DNA from: Nitratireductor pacificus pht-3B
GTDB lineage: Bacteria; Pseudomonadota; Alphaproteobacteria; Rhizobiales; Rhizobiaceae
Assembly: GCF_000300335.1 (NCBI RefSeq)
Contig: NZ_AMRM01000008.1
Coordinates: forward strand, 116,816-180,815
Direction: 5' to 3'
DNA length: 64,000 nt
Below the pieces are notes generated by a model. The model saw only the letters and a program-made list of their open reading frames with translations. It searched no databases and was not told the DNA's origin. Shown here piece by piece: positions 1 through 7,742 of the stretch; the stretch's first letter is position 1, and the number at the start of each line of letters is the position of its first letter. The position numbers and the translations under genes were made by a program.

Positions 1-369
1 ACCCTGCTCGGCGTGACCGTCCTGACCTCCATGGACGATGGCGACCTTGCCGATGCGGGCTACGCCTCGGGTGCCCGCGATCTGGTGCTGAAACGCGCCG
101 CGCAGGCGAGCGAGGCGGGCATGGGCGGGATCGTCTGCGCGCCCACGGAAGTGACCGAGGTGCGCGCGCTGGCCCGGCCCGGCATGGCGCTGGTGACCCC
201 GGGCATCAGGCCGGCCGGCAGCGACCATGGCGACCAGAAGCGCGTCATGACGCCCGGCGACGCCATCCGTGCCGGCAGCACCCATCTCGTTGTGGCGCGG
301 CCGATCGCCGCCGCGCCGGACCCGAAGGCGGCCGCCAGGGCCATCCTGGACGAGATGGCTGCCGCCTGA
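1..369 (+). CDS. pyrF: Orotidine 5'-phosphate decarboxylase, C-terminal part (cut by window start)
   Basis: Decarboxylates orotidine monophosphate to UMP, the last step of pyrimidine synthesis, in the cytoplasm. The reading frame is already open at base 1, so the N-terminal half with the catalytic Lys/Asp tetrad lies outside the window. The visible 122 residues contain the phosphate-binding loop (VTPGIRPAG, about residue 60) and the late VVARPI segment with the second phosphate-contacting Arg, both typical of the short bacterial PyrF family. The stop is followed after 23 bases by a DUF1330 gene on the same strand, with a GGAGGAG SD sequence in the gap, so the two are probably co-transcribed. 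Identity is firm despite the truncation. Confidence 0.92.
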   Translation, partial: TLLGVTVLTSMDDGDLADAGYASGARDLVLKRAAQASEAGMGGIVCAPTEVTEVRALARPGMALVTPGIRPAGSDHGDQKRVMTPGDAIRAGSTHLVVARPIAAAPDPKAAARAILDEMAAA

Positions 370-392
370 ACAGCAAGGGAGGAGGAGACGCA

Positions 393-686
393 ATGCCCAA
401 GGGATACTGGATCGCCCATGTCGATGTGCGCGACCCCGAGCGTTACAAGGATTACGTGGCCACGGCCAGGCCGGCCTTCGAGCGTTTCGGCGCGCGCTTC
501 CTGGCGCGCGGCGGCACTTGGGAAAGCCTCGAGGGCGCCGGACGCGGCCGCAACGTCGTGATCGAATTCCCGACATTCGCGGCGGCGCGCGACTGCTACA
601 ATTCGGCGGAGTATCAGGCGGCGAAGGCCATCCGGATCACCGTTGCCGACGCCGACATGCTGATCGTCGAGGGTGCGGAAAGCTGA
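393..686 (+). CDS. DUF1330 family protein
   Basis: A 97-residue cytoplasmic protein of the DUF1330 family, a dimeric ferredoxin-like alpha/beta-barrel fold of unknown biochemical function. The family pattern is visible: start MPKGYWIAHVDVRDPERYKDY, a central FLARGG segment, IEFPTF before a helix with AxxCYNSxEYQ, then a terminal VIVEG-type strand (here MLIVEGAES). A strong SD (GGAGGAG) lies about 7 bases before the ATG. It follows pyrF and precedes a GNAT gene by 11 bases, so the three probably form an operon. No catalytic role can be assigned from the sequence. Confidence 0.85.
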   Translation: MPKGYWIAHVDVRDPERYKDYVATARPAFERFGARFLARGGTWESLEGAGRGRNVVIEFPTFAAARDCYNSAEYQAAKAIRITVADADMLIVEGAES

Positions 687-697
687 CCGGAAGACGC

Positions 698-1237
698 ATG
701 GCCCTGCCCGACGGTTATGCGATCCGACCCTACAGGGAGGCGGACGCCGCCGCGCTGGCTGATGCCGAGGCGCGCGCCGGTCGTCTTTTCGCCGCGCACG
801 GGTTTGCCGAACTGGCCGAAACGCCGGCGATGGCGCCGGATGCCTTCCACGCGCGGGCGACCGCCGGCGAGACGCTTGTCTGCGCGCATCGGGGCGACGG
901 GCCGGTGGCCTTCGCCATCGCGGGTCCGGTCGGCCCCTTCATGCATCTGATGGAGCTCTCCGTCGATCCGGCGCACGGGAGGCAGGGCGTCGGTGCGGCG
1001 CTGCTGGACGCGGTCGTCGCCCGGAGCGTCGATGCCGGCCTCGCCGGCGTTTCCCTGAGCACCTTCCGGGACGTCCCCTTCAACGCTCCCTTCTATGCCA
1101 GGCACGGCTTCCTGCCATGCGCGCCGGGTGAGGCTCCGGCGGCGACGCGTGCGCGATTCCTGCTGGAAATACCTCCCGGCATCGCCCCGGAAACCCGTCT
1201 GATCATGCTGCGCCGCAACAGCGAAAGCGTGGAGTAA
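698..1237 (+). CDS. GNAT family N-acetyltransferase
   Basis: A 179-residue acetyl-CoA-dependent N-acetyltransferase of unknown substrate. The GNAT core is clear. Strand beta4 carries MELSVDPAHGR, followed by the pyrophosphate-binding motif A (RQGVGAALLDAVV), then the late FYARHGFLPC motif B with the usual Tyr and His. I chose the ATG at 698 because it follows the DUF1330 stop closely and begins just before the first GNAT strand (YAIRPYREADAAAL). The open frame continues upstream to 269, but that part is shadow of pyrF and DUF1330. Probably the last gene of the pyrF transcript. Confidence 0.85.
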   Translation: MALPDGYAIRPYREADAAALADAEARAGRLFAAHGFAELAETPAMAPDAFHARATAGETLVCAHRGDGPVAFAIAGPVGPFMHLMELSVDPAHGRQGVGAALLDAVVARSVDAGLAGVSLSTFRDVPFNAPFYARHGFLPCAPGEAPAATRARFLLEIPPGIAPETRLIMLRRNSESVE

Positions 1238-1281
1238 AGAGCGTAAACATATTCGAAATCAATGCGATGACATGATCGGCG

Positions 1282-1303
1282 CCGATGCTCCATGGAGCAT
1301 CGG
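1282..1303. repeat. Perfect 22-bp palindrome upstream of phaZ
   Basis: The bases read identically on both strands around a central CCATGG, with no loop or mismatch. It lies 45 bases after the GNAT stop and 130 bases before phaZ. No T-run follows on the plus strand, so a factor-independent terminator is not well supported. A dimeric-regulator operator or a cruciform or mRNA hairpin are the alternatives. Confidence 0.6.
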
Positions 1304-1432
1304 ACTGCTTCTATTGCAACGCAGCAAAAGTAGTTTAGGTTAGTAGGCACGCAAATGACCAAGGCTTCGCCGGCCGTGCCACAATCGCCCTGCGGCGCGG
1401 CCTGAGCGAAGGTCGGCCCAGGAAATCGAGCG

Positions 1433-2746
1433 ATGTATTATCAGCTTTATGAATTCAACCACGCCGCGCTGCAGCCGGCGCGGGCTTATGCCGATGCGAT
1501 GCGGCTGTTCTACAGCAACCCGCTCAATCCGATGGCGAAGACCTATCTCGGCCGCACCGTGGCCGCAGCGGCGGAGCTTTTCGAGCGCAGCACGCGCCGC
1601 TACGGCAAGCCTGAATTCGGCCTGACGGACACGAATGTGAACGGCGTCCGGGTCAGGGTGCGCGAGGACATCATCTGGTCCCGTCCCTTCTGCGACATCA
1701 TCCATTTCAAGCGCGATCTGCCGGCCGGCGCGAAGCCCGGGCCGAAGATCCTCATGGTCGCACCGATGTCCGGCCACTATGCGACGCTGCTGCGCGGCAC
1801 GGTCGAAACCATGCTTCCCTACGCGGATGTCTACATCACCGACTGGGCGGATGCGCGCATGGTGCCGCTGTCCGAGGGCACGTTCGACCTGGACGATTAT
1901 ATCGACTACGTGATCGACATGCTGGGGCATCTGGGTCCCGACACGCATGTCATGGCGGTCTGCCAGCCCTCGGTGCCGGTTCTGGCGGCGGTGGCGCTGA
2001 TGGAAGCGCGCGGCGAAGCGACCGTTCCGGCCAGCATGACGCTGATGGGCGGCCCGATCGACACGCGCAGGAACCCGACGGCGGTGAACCAGCTCGCCGA
2101 GGAGAAGGACATCGGCTGGTTCCGCGAGAATGCGGTGATGCCCGTGCCGTGGCCGCATCCGGGCTTCATGCGCATGGTCTATCCCGGCTTTCTCCAGCTT
2201 TCCGGCTTCATGAGCATGAATCTCGACCGCCACCTGACGGCGCACAAGGATTTCTTCATGCATCTGGTGAAGAACGACGGCGAGCCGGCCGAGAAGCACC
2301 GTGACTTCTACGACGAGTATCTGGCGGTGATGGACCTGACCGCCGAGTTCTACCTGCAGACCGTGGAGACCGTGTTCATCCGCCACGACCTGCCGAAGGG
2401 CCAGATGAAGCATCGCGGCGAAAACGTCGATCCGGCGGCGATCCGCCGCGTGGCACTGCTGACCGTCGAAGGCGAGAACGACGACATTTCGGGTGTCGGC
2501 CAGACCAGGGCGGCGCACGATCTGTGCGTCAACATTCCCGAGGCGATGCGCCATCACTACATGCAGCCGGTCGTCGGCCATTACGGCGTGTTCAACGGAT
2601 CGCGCTTCCGCGCCGAGATCGCGCCGCGCATCCTCGATTTCATGCGCAGCAATCCGGCCGGGCAGGCATCGAAGGCAGCCGCACCGGAACCGGCGAAGGC
2701 GTCACGCGCCAGGCGCAAGCCCGCCGCGAGGCGAAAGCCGGCCTGA
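1433..2746 (+). CDS. phaZ: Intracellular poly(3-hydroxybutyrate) depolymerase
   Basis: Hydrolyses the storage polyester PHB inside the cell to hydroxybutyrate units. The 437-residue protein begins MYYQLYEFNHAAL, the usual start of this family, and has an alpha/beta-hydrolase core. The nucleophile is cysteine rather than serine: the lipase-box position reads VCQPSVP with Cys177, as in the intracellular PhaZ of Cupriavidus necator. A conserved VVGHYGVFNGSRFR segment near residue 385 carries the catalytic His. The C-terminus ends in a basic Ala/Pro/Lys/Arg tail (about 25 residues) resembling those of phasin and PHB-regulator proteins, possibly for granule or DNA contact. It is a single gene with a 195-base leader containing a 22-bp palindrome, and a GC hairpin follows. 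Confidence 0.93.
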   Translation: MYYQLYEFNHAALQPARAYADAMRLFYSNPLNPMAKTYLGRTVAAAAELFERSTRRYGKPEFGLTDTNVNGVRVRVREDIIWSRPFCDIIHFKRDLPAGAKPGPKILMVAPMSGHYATLLRGTVETMLPYADVYITDWADARMVPLSEGTFDLDDYIDYVIDMLGHLGPDTHVMAVCQPSVPVLAAVALMEARGEATVPASMTLMGGPIDTRRNPTAVNQLAEEKDIGWFRENAVMPVPWPHPGFMRMVYPGFLQLSGFMSMNLDRHLTAHKDFFMHLVKNDGEPAEKHRDFYDEYLAVMDLTAEFYLQTVETVFIRHDLPKGQMKHRGENVDPAAIRRVALLTVEGENDDISGVGQTRAAHDLCVNIPEAMRHHYMQPVVGHYGVFNGSRFRAEIAPRILDFMRSNPAGQASKAAAPEPAKASRARRKPAARRKPA

Positions 2747-2776
2747 CGGCAACCCGACACGTGCATTTCCGCAACA

Positions 2777-2797
2777 GCCCGCCTGCAAACGGCGGGC
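2777..2797 (+). terminator. Stem-loop after phaZ
   Basis: GCCCGCC and GGCGGGC form a perfect 7-bp stem around a 7-base loop, 31 bases after the phaZ stop. The following bases (gacgcgtttt) hold only a short T-run, so termination efficiency is uncertain. Confidence 0.6.
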
Positions 2798-2907
2798 GAC
2801 GCGTTTTCGCCGGTAACCATCTTGGGAAGTTTACGTCCGCGCCGATTGACAGTGCGCCTCTTCGTTTCTTAACGTTTCATTAACGATAGTAAGAAACGGG
2901 GAGCGCC

Positions 2908-3528
2908 ATGATGGCTGCTTGGCGGAGGGGCTTCCGCATCCGGAGCATGGCATGGCTGCTGATCGCGGCGGCCGGGGGCGTCGCTTCGGCGGAAGCGGGC
3001 AATCTGATGGCGACCGGCGGGATGACCTCGCAGCCCATCGGCCATTATGAATTCTGCAAGGCCAATCCTGTCGAATGCTCGATCCGCGTGCGCGACACGG
3101 GACCCGAGCGCATGACGACGGCGCTCTGGAAGACGCTGACGACGGTGAACAGCGACGTCAACCGCGCCATCGAGCCGCTGAACGACATCGACATCTATGG
3201 CGAGGAGGAGGTCTGGACCTATCCCTCGACCGGCGTCGGCGACTGCGAGGACTATGTGCTGGAGAAGCGGCGCGAGCTGAAGCGGCGCGGCCTTTCTTTC
3301 GCCAACCTGCTCATTACCGTGGTGCGCAAGCCGGATGGAGAAGGCCACGCGGTGCTGACGGTGCGCACCGACCGGGGCGACTTCGTGCTCGACAATCTGA
3401 ACGATGCCGTCAAGTTATGGAGCACGACCGGCTATCGCTACCTGAAGAGGCAGGCCAGCAATCATACGGGCCGCTGGGTCAGCTTGCGTGAGGACAACGC
3501 ACCGGTCGTCGGCGCGGTCAGCCAGTAG
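2908..3528 (+). CDS. Periplasmic transglutaminase-like cysteine peptidase (peptidase C93 family)
   Basis: A 206-residue exported protein of the bacterial transglutaminase-like cysteine peptidase family (PF06035), which includes LapG-type proteases. An N-terminal signal peptide (MAWLLIAAAGGVASAEA, roughly residues 12-30) precedes the catalytic domain. The triad is visible: Cys113 in GVGDCEDYVLEKR, His147 in GEGHAVLTV and Asp162 in FVLDNLNDAV. Rhizobial members are abundant and often of unknown target. No LapD or large adhesin gene is near, so a LapG role is not supported here. It starts after an AT-richer leader with the SD GGGGAG, and an ankyrin gene follows on the same strand after 30 bases. 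Confidence 0.85.
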   Translation: MMAAWRRGFRIRSMAWLLIAAAGGVASAEAGNLMATGGMTSQPIGHYEFCKANPVECSIRVRDTGPERMTTALWKTLTTVNSDVNRAIEPLNDIDIYGEEEVWTYPSTGVGDCEDYVLEKRRELKRRGLSFANLLITVVRKPDGEGHAVLTVRTDRGDFVLDNLNDAVKLWSTTGYRYLKRQASNHTGRWVSLREDNAPVVGAVSQ

Positions 3529-3558
3529 CCGGGCGCCGCCCGGTTTGCAGGAGTTGCC

Positions 3559-4224
3559 GTGATAGCACGCGTTCTTTTCACCGTTCTGGGACTGGTCCTG
3601 ATCTCGATGTCTTCCATCAATCAAGCCGCAGCAGACGAGGCGGGGCTGATCGCCGCCGCCGAGCGCGGCGACGTTCCCGCCATCGAGGATGCCCTTGCCG
3701 CAGGCGCGGCCTTGGACGCGCGCGATGCGCGCGGCCGCACGGCCCTGCTGGCCGCCGTCCAGGCCAACCGGCTGGAGGCTGCGCGGCGGCTGATCGCGGC
3801 GGGCGCCGATGTCAACGCCAAGGACGCGATCAGCGACAGCCCCTATCTCCTGGCGGGTGCGCGGGGATATCTGGAAATCCTTCGCCTGACGCTGGCGCAT
3901 GGCGCGGATCTCACAAGCACCAACCGCTTCGGCGGCACGGCGCTCATCCCCGCCGCGGAGCGCGGCCATGTCGAGACGGTGCGGCTCCTGATCGAAGCGG
4001 GTGTGGACGTGGACCACGTCAACAATCTCGGCTGGACGGCCCTGCTCGAGGCCATCATCCTGGGCGACGGCGGGCCGCGCCACGTGGCCATCGTCGAACT
4101 CCTGATCGAGGCCGGGGCCGATGTGGACATCGCCGACCGCGAGGGCGTCAGCCCGCTGCAGCATGCGGAGCGGGACGGCTATCCCGAGATTGCCCGGCTG
4201 CTGCGCGCGGCGGGCGCACGGTAG
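3559..4224 (+). CDS. Exported ankyrin-repeat protein
   Basis: A 221-residue protein with an N-terminal signal peptide (MIARVLFTVLGLVLISMSSINQ region, cleavage near AAADEA) and about five ankyrin repeats covering residues 30-220. The repeats show the family spacing: LIAAAERGDVPAIEDALAAGA, GRTALLAAVQANRLEAARRLIAAGADV, GGTALIPAAERGHVETVRLLIEAGVDV, GWTALLEAI and GVSPLQHAERDGYPEIARLLRAAGA. It probably acts as a periplasmic protein-binding scaffold; the partner is unknown. The start GTG (ATAGCACGC follows) has the upstream SD GGAG. The neighbouring C93 peptidase on the same strand may be functionally linked, but this is only positional. Confidence 0.85.
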   Translation: MIARVLFTVLGLVLISMSSINQAAADEAGLIAAAERGDVPAIEDALAAGAALDARDARGRTALLAAVQANRLEAARRLIAAGADVNAKDAISDSPYLLAGARGYLEILRLTLAHGADLTSTNRFGGTALIPAAERGHVETVRLLIEAGVDVDHVNNLGWTALLEAIILGDGGPRHVAIVELLIEAGADVDIADREGVSPLQHAERDGYPEIARLLRAAGAR

Positions 4225-4253
4225 AAGGCGGTATCCGGTACGGCCATCCGCGA

Positions 4254-4703
4254 CTACCCCTCCAGCGCCTCGATCATCTCGACCCGCTGCGCATGACGGC
4301 CGCCCTCGAACCGGGCGGTGAGAAACGCATCGACGATGTCGAGCGCCAGCCCTTCGCCCACCACGCGCGCGCCGATCGACAGCATGTTCGCGTCGTTGTG
4401 CTGGCGGATCATGCGCGCCGAGAACGCGTCGCCGCACACGCCGCAGCGGATGCCCTTCACCTTGTTCGCCGCCATCATGATGCCCTGGCCGGTGCCGCAC
4501 AGGACGATGCCGAACCGGCAGTCGCCCGACGCGACGCGTCGCGCGGCGGCAGCGCCATGTTCGGGATAGTGGGTGCTCTCCGGCGTCTCGGGCCCGATGT
4601 CGACCACTTCCCAGCCGAGGCCGGCGACATGGCCGGCAATGGCCTGCCTGAGGCCGATGGCTGCGTGATCGCTGGAAAGGACAATGCGTCTGCTGTCTGT
4701 CAT
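4254..4703 (-). CDS. rpiB: Ribose 5-phosphate isomerase B
   Basis: Interconverts ribulose 5-phosphate and ribose 5-phosphate in the pentose phosphate pathway. The 149-residue sequence has the RpiB/LacAB fold: SSDHAAIGLR near the start (Asp-His active-site pair), the STHYPEHG segment, and the active-site loop VLCGTGQGIMMAANKVKGIR with catalytic Cys69, then CGDAFSARMIRQHNDANMLSIG. I start at the ATG at 4703 (MTDSRR) because the family begins directly before the first strand. The upstream in-frame ATG at 4754 would add 17 atypical residues. It is convergent with the ankyrin gene; an oxidoreductase gene lies downstream of its start on the same strand. Confidence 0.93.
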   Translation of the reverse strand: MTDSRRIVLSSDHAAIGLRQAIAGHVAGLGWEVVDIGPETPESTHYPEHGAAAARRVASGDCRFGIVLCGTGQGIMMAANKVKGIRCGVCGDAFSARMIRQHNDANMLSIGARVVGEGLALDIVDAFLTARFEGGRHAQRVEMIEALEG

Positions 4704-4821
4704 GGAAACCGGTCCCGTGTTGCGAAGCCGTCCGGCGCCGCCCCATCCGGGCATCGCTTCGCGGGCAATGGATGATTTCCTTACAGCGTTTTCATGCGAG
4801 GTGGAACCGCCTGGCCGACGC

Positions 4822-5811
4822 TCAGCGCAGATGCGGCAGCGCTTCGCGCCCGAACAGCATGAGATCGGCCGTGGCTTCCTCGTGGCCGATCACGCCGTTG
4901 CCGTTGAACACCAGGCGAATGCTCCCGATGCCGGTTTCCGCCTCGAGCTGCCTGAGCTGGCGGACGCAGCTTTCCGGTGAGCCGGCGATCATCTGCCGCG
5001 CGAGGAAGGTGTCGCGGTCGGCCATGCGCATCTGCTCCGTCGGCCGGCCCGCCGCGCGGGCGGCCTTGAGCCGCCGCTCGAACAGGCGCGGCAGCAGCGC
5101 GTCGACGCGCTCGATCGCCGCCCGGTCGCTCGGCGCGACGCGGACGAAGCGCGACAGCGACGACTGGCGCAGGCATGAGGGATGGCCCTCGCGCGACAGG
5201 ATCTGCGAATAGGTCTCGATCTGCGCCGTCTCCGGCGGTTCGAGGCTGAGGAGCAGCGGCAGGCGGTTGCGCGCGGCGAAGGCCAGCGTGTCGGGCGTCG
5301 AGCCGGCCAGGTAGACGGGCAGCGCCTCGCCCGGCAGCAGCGGACCGACCGCGATGCCGGATTCCGGCCAGCACTGGCCGGCCTCGATGCGGGCCTCGCC
5401 GTGCAGGGCCGCCACGATCAGCGCATGCGCCTGCTCGAAGCGCTGACGCGTCTCCTCGGGGCGGATGCCGAGGGCGGAGAGCGTCGCGGGATGGGTGCCC
5501 CGCCCGATCCCGAGATCGAAACGCCCGCCGCTCTGCCAGTGCAGTTGCGCGACGGTCTCGGCCAGCAGGAACGGATGGTAGAGCGGTGTGACGGTGATCG
5601 AGCTGCCGACCCGCAGGCGCTGCGTGCGGGCGAAGATAGCCGAGGCGAGCATCAGCGTCGATGGGTAGGCCTGCGGCTCCTCCTGGAAATGAAACTCGTT
5701 GAACCAGATGCCGCCAAAACCGAGCCCGTCTGCCGTCTCGCACAACCGCAGCAGCGCCTCGTGCGGCAGGTCGCGGCCGCCGCGCGCCCAGCCGGAAATG
5801 TCGATCCTCAC
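4822..5811 (-). CDS. LLM-class (luciferase-like) flavin-dependent oxidoreductase
   Basis: A 329-residue TIM-barrel protein of the bacterial luciferase-like monooxygenase family, using FMNH2 supplied by a reductase. Family marks are GFGGIWFNEFHFQ, the LRVGSSITVTPLYHPFLLAETVAQLHWQSGGRFDLGIGRG block (about 70-110) and QMIAGSPESCVRQL near 280. The real start is GTG at 5811, giving VRIDISGWARGG. It overlaps the TGA stop of the ABC ATPase gene in a GTGA arrangement, the mark of translational coupling. The longer open frame upstream lies inside the ATPase gene. It is therefore the last gene of the cobalamin-riboswitch operon. Its substrate is unknown; context suggests corrinoid or corrinoid-ligand processing, which is inference. 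Confidence 0.87.
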   Translation of the reverse strand: MRIDISGWARGGRDLPHEALLRLCETADGLGFGGIWFNEFHFQEEPQAYPSTLMLASAIFARTQRLRVGSSITVTPLYHPFLLAETVAQLHWQSGGRFDLGIGRGTHPATLSALGIRPEETRQRFEQAHALIVAALHGEARIEAGQCWPESGIAVGPLLPGEALPVYLAGSTPDTLAFAARNRLPLLLSLEPPETAQIETYSQILSREGHPSCLRQSSLSRFVRVAPSDRAAIERVDALLPRLFERRLKAARAAGRPTEQMRMADRDTFLARQMIAGSPESCVRQLRQLEAETGIGSIRLVFNGNGVIGHEEATADLMLFGREALPHLR

Positions 5812-6584
5812 GTCAGCGCCTCGTAGGGTGCGAAGACCGGCACGCCGCGGAGGAGGCCGATCTCCGCCTGGACGCCGTAGGTGCGGCTGATCGTGGCTTC
5901 CGTCAGCGTTTCTTCCCACGCGCCCTCGGCCTCGACCCTGCCGTGGTGCAGAAGCATCAGCCGGTCGGTGAAGCGCGCAGCGAGCGACAGGTCGTGAATG
6001 GCGATCACCGCGGTGACGCGCCGCTCGCGGGCGATGTCGGCCACCACGCGCAGCGTGAAGAGCTGGTTGCCGATGTCGAGCGCGCTGGTCGGCTCGTCGA
6101 GCACGATCAGCTCGGTTTCCTGCGCAAGGGCGCGTGCGAGCATGACGCGCTGGTGCTCGCCGCCGGAAAGCTCGCCCATCGAGCGGAAGGCGAAGTCCTG
6201 CAGCCGGAGCCGTTCGAGCATCTCCTCGACGATGGCGATGTCGCGCGGCTTGGGCGTTGCGCCCATGTGCGGCGTGCGGCCAAGCAGGCAGGTCTCGAAC
6301 ACGGTGACGGGGAAACTGACCGGGCTCGATTGCGGGACATAGGCCATGCGCCGCGCCCGCTCGCGCGGCGCGATGCGCGACAGGTCCACGCCGTCGAGCT
6401 GGACGCGGCCCGAGGCCGGCCGCGCGAGGCCGAGCGCGGTGCGCACCAGTGTCGATTTCCCCGCGCCGTTTGGACCGACCAAGCCGAGCACCTCGCCGCG
6501 GGCAAGCCGCAGCGACACGCCGGACAGGACGGCGCGCGCGCCGTAGCGGAAATGCACGTCGTCCAGCAGGAGATGATGGCTCAT
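5808..6584 (-). CDS. ABC transporter ATP-binding protein, FecE/BtuD type
   Basis: A 258-residue ATPase powering import of a metal chelate or corrinoid. Walker A is GPNGAGKST (about 37-45), the signature LSGGEHQRVMLARAL (about 138), Walker B LIVLDEPTSALD (about 158) and the switch His in IAIHDLSLAARFTD (about 193). The Q-loop reads MAYVPQSS. This order and spacing match the FecE/BtuD branch that pairs with FecCD permeases. Its ATG overlaps the permease stop by four bases (ATGA), and its stop overlaps the oxidoreductase start. Regulation is by the cobalamin riboswitch upstream of the operon, so corrinoid is the best guess for the substrate. A siderophore cannot be excluded from sequence alone. 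Confidence 0.92.
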   Translation of the reverse strand: MSHHLLLDDVHFRYGARAVLSGVSLRLARGEVLGLVGPNGAGKSTLVRTALGLARPASGRVQLDGVDLSRIAPRERARRMAYVPQSSPVSFPVTVFETCLLGRTPHMGATPKPRDIAIVEEMLERLRLQDFAFRSMGELSGGEHQRVMLARALAQETELIVLDEPTSALDIGNQLFTLRVVADIARERRVTAVIAIHDLSLAARFTDRLMLLHHGRVEAEGAWEETLTEATISRTYGVQAEIGLLRGVPVFAPYEALT

Positions 6585-7675
6585 GCGTAATACTCCGAGC
6601 GTCGCGACAAGATGAGATGCAGGAACAGCGGTACGCCGACGAAGGCGACGACGATGCCGACCGGGATGACGGTCGGACTGAAGACGAGGCGCCCGGCCGT
6701 GTCGGCGAGCAGCAGCAGCATCGCTCCGCAGATGGCCGAGAAGGGCAGCAGGAAGCGATGGTCGCCGCCGATGATCAGCCGCGCCACATGCGGGCCGATC
6801 AGCCCGACGAAGCCGATCACGCCGACGAAGCTGATGACCACCGCCGAGACGACGACGGAGAAGACGACGGCCTGGCCGCGCAGCAGGGCGACGTTGATGC
6901 CCAGCGAGCGGGCCACATCGTCGCCGGCGGCGGTCAGCGCGTTGAGCTGCCAGGCACGCAACTGCGCCAGCGGCAGGACCAGCGCGACCGTGACGCCGGC
7001 GATGGCGACCGCGTCCCAGCGCACGCCGTTGAGGCTGCCGAAGGTCCAGTGCACGACGCGGGCGAGCTGCTCCTGCGTGGCGACGAACTGCACCGCCGCC
7101 GTCATGGCGCTGAACAGGTACATCAGCGCGATGCCGGTAAGGATCATGGTCTGGGCGCCCATGCCGCGCAGCCAGGCCATGGAGAAGACCAGCGTGGCGC
7201 AGCCGAGCGCGAAGAGGAACGCCGTCAGCGGGACGAAATAGATGCCGACCGAGGTGAAGCCGACGCCGAACATGATGGCGATGGAGGCGCCGAAGGCGGC
7301 GGCGGACGACACGCCGATCGTATAGGGGCTGACCAGCGGATTGCGCGTGATCGCCTGCATCAGCACGCCGGCAAGGGAAAGCGCTGCGCCGGCGATGATG
7401 GCCATCACCACGCGCGGCAGGCGCAGATGGATCAGCACGCGCGTCTGCTGTGGGTCCGCGTTGGCGGTCAGCAGGCCGAAGCTCGCCTTTTCGGCGATCA
7501 CGGCGAACAGCGTGCCGATGCCGGTCTGCGCGATGCCCATGACGGCGACGGAGCCGGCGATGAGGATCAGGCCGGCGAGCGAGGCCAGGATGATGACGAT
7601 GGCGCGGCGGCCATGGGCGCGGTATTGCCGCGCCATGTCGAGCGATGGATCTTGCGGCCTGTGCAGGACGGTCAT
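6581..7675 (-). CDS. FecCD-family ABC transporter permease
   Basis: A 364-residue inner-membrane permease with about ten transmembrane helices, of the BtuC/FecCD family. Typical segments are LRLPRVVMAIIAGAALSLAGVLMQAITRNPLVSPYTIGVSSAAAFG (about 125-170, the coupling region), LRGQAVVFSVVVSAVVISFVGVIGFVGLIGPHVARLIIGGDHRFLLP (about 270-315) and the C-terminal EIPVGIV-type loop (here PTVIPVGIVVAFVGVPLFL). About 45 extra N-terminal residues precede the first helix, within the family range. The gene follows the substrate-binding gene by 67 bases and overlaps the ATPase by four bases. Confidence 0.92.
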   Translation of the reverse strand: MTVLHRPQDPSLDMARQYRAHGRRAIVIILASLAGLILIAGSVAVMGIAQTGIGTLFAVIAEKASFGLLTANADPQQTRVLIHLRLPRVVMAIIAGAALSLAGVLMQAITRNPLVSPYTIGVSSAAAFGASIAIMFGVGFTSVGIYFVPLTAFLFALGCATLVFSMAWLRGMGAQTMILTGIALMYLFSAMTAAVQFVATQEQLARVVHWTFGSLNGVRWDAVAIAGVTVALVLPLAQLRAWQLNALTAAGDDVARSLGINVALLRGQAVVFSVVVSAVVISFVGVIGFVGLIGPHVARLIIGGDHRFLLPFSAICGAMLLLLADTAGRLVFSPTVIPVGIVVAFVGVPLFLHLILSRRSEYYA

Positions 7676-7742
7676 GAGCGCTCCGGATCGATCAAGGGAA
7701 TGCCGCGCGCCGGGCGCGCGCGGCGAGGCGCTGCGAAAGGGC

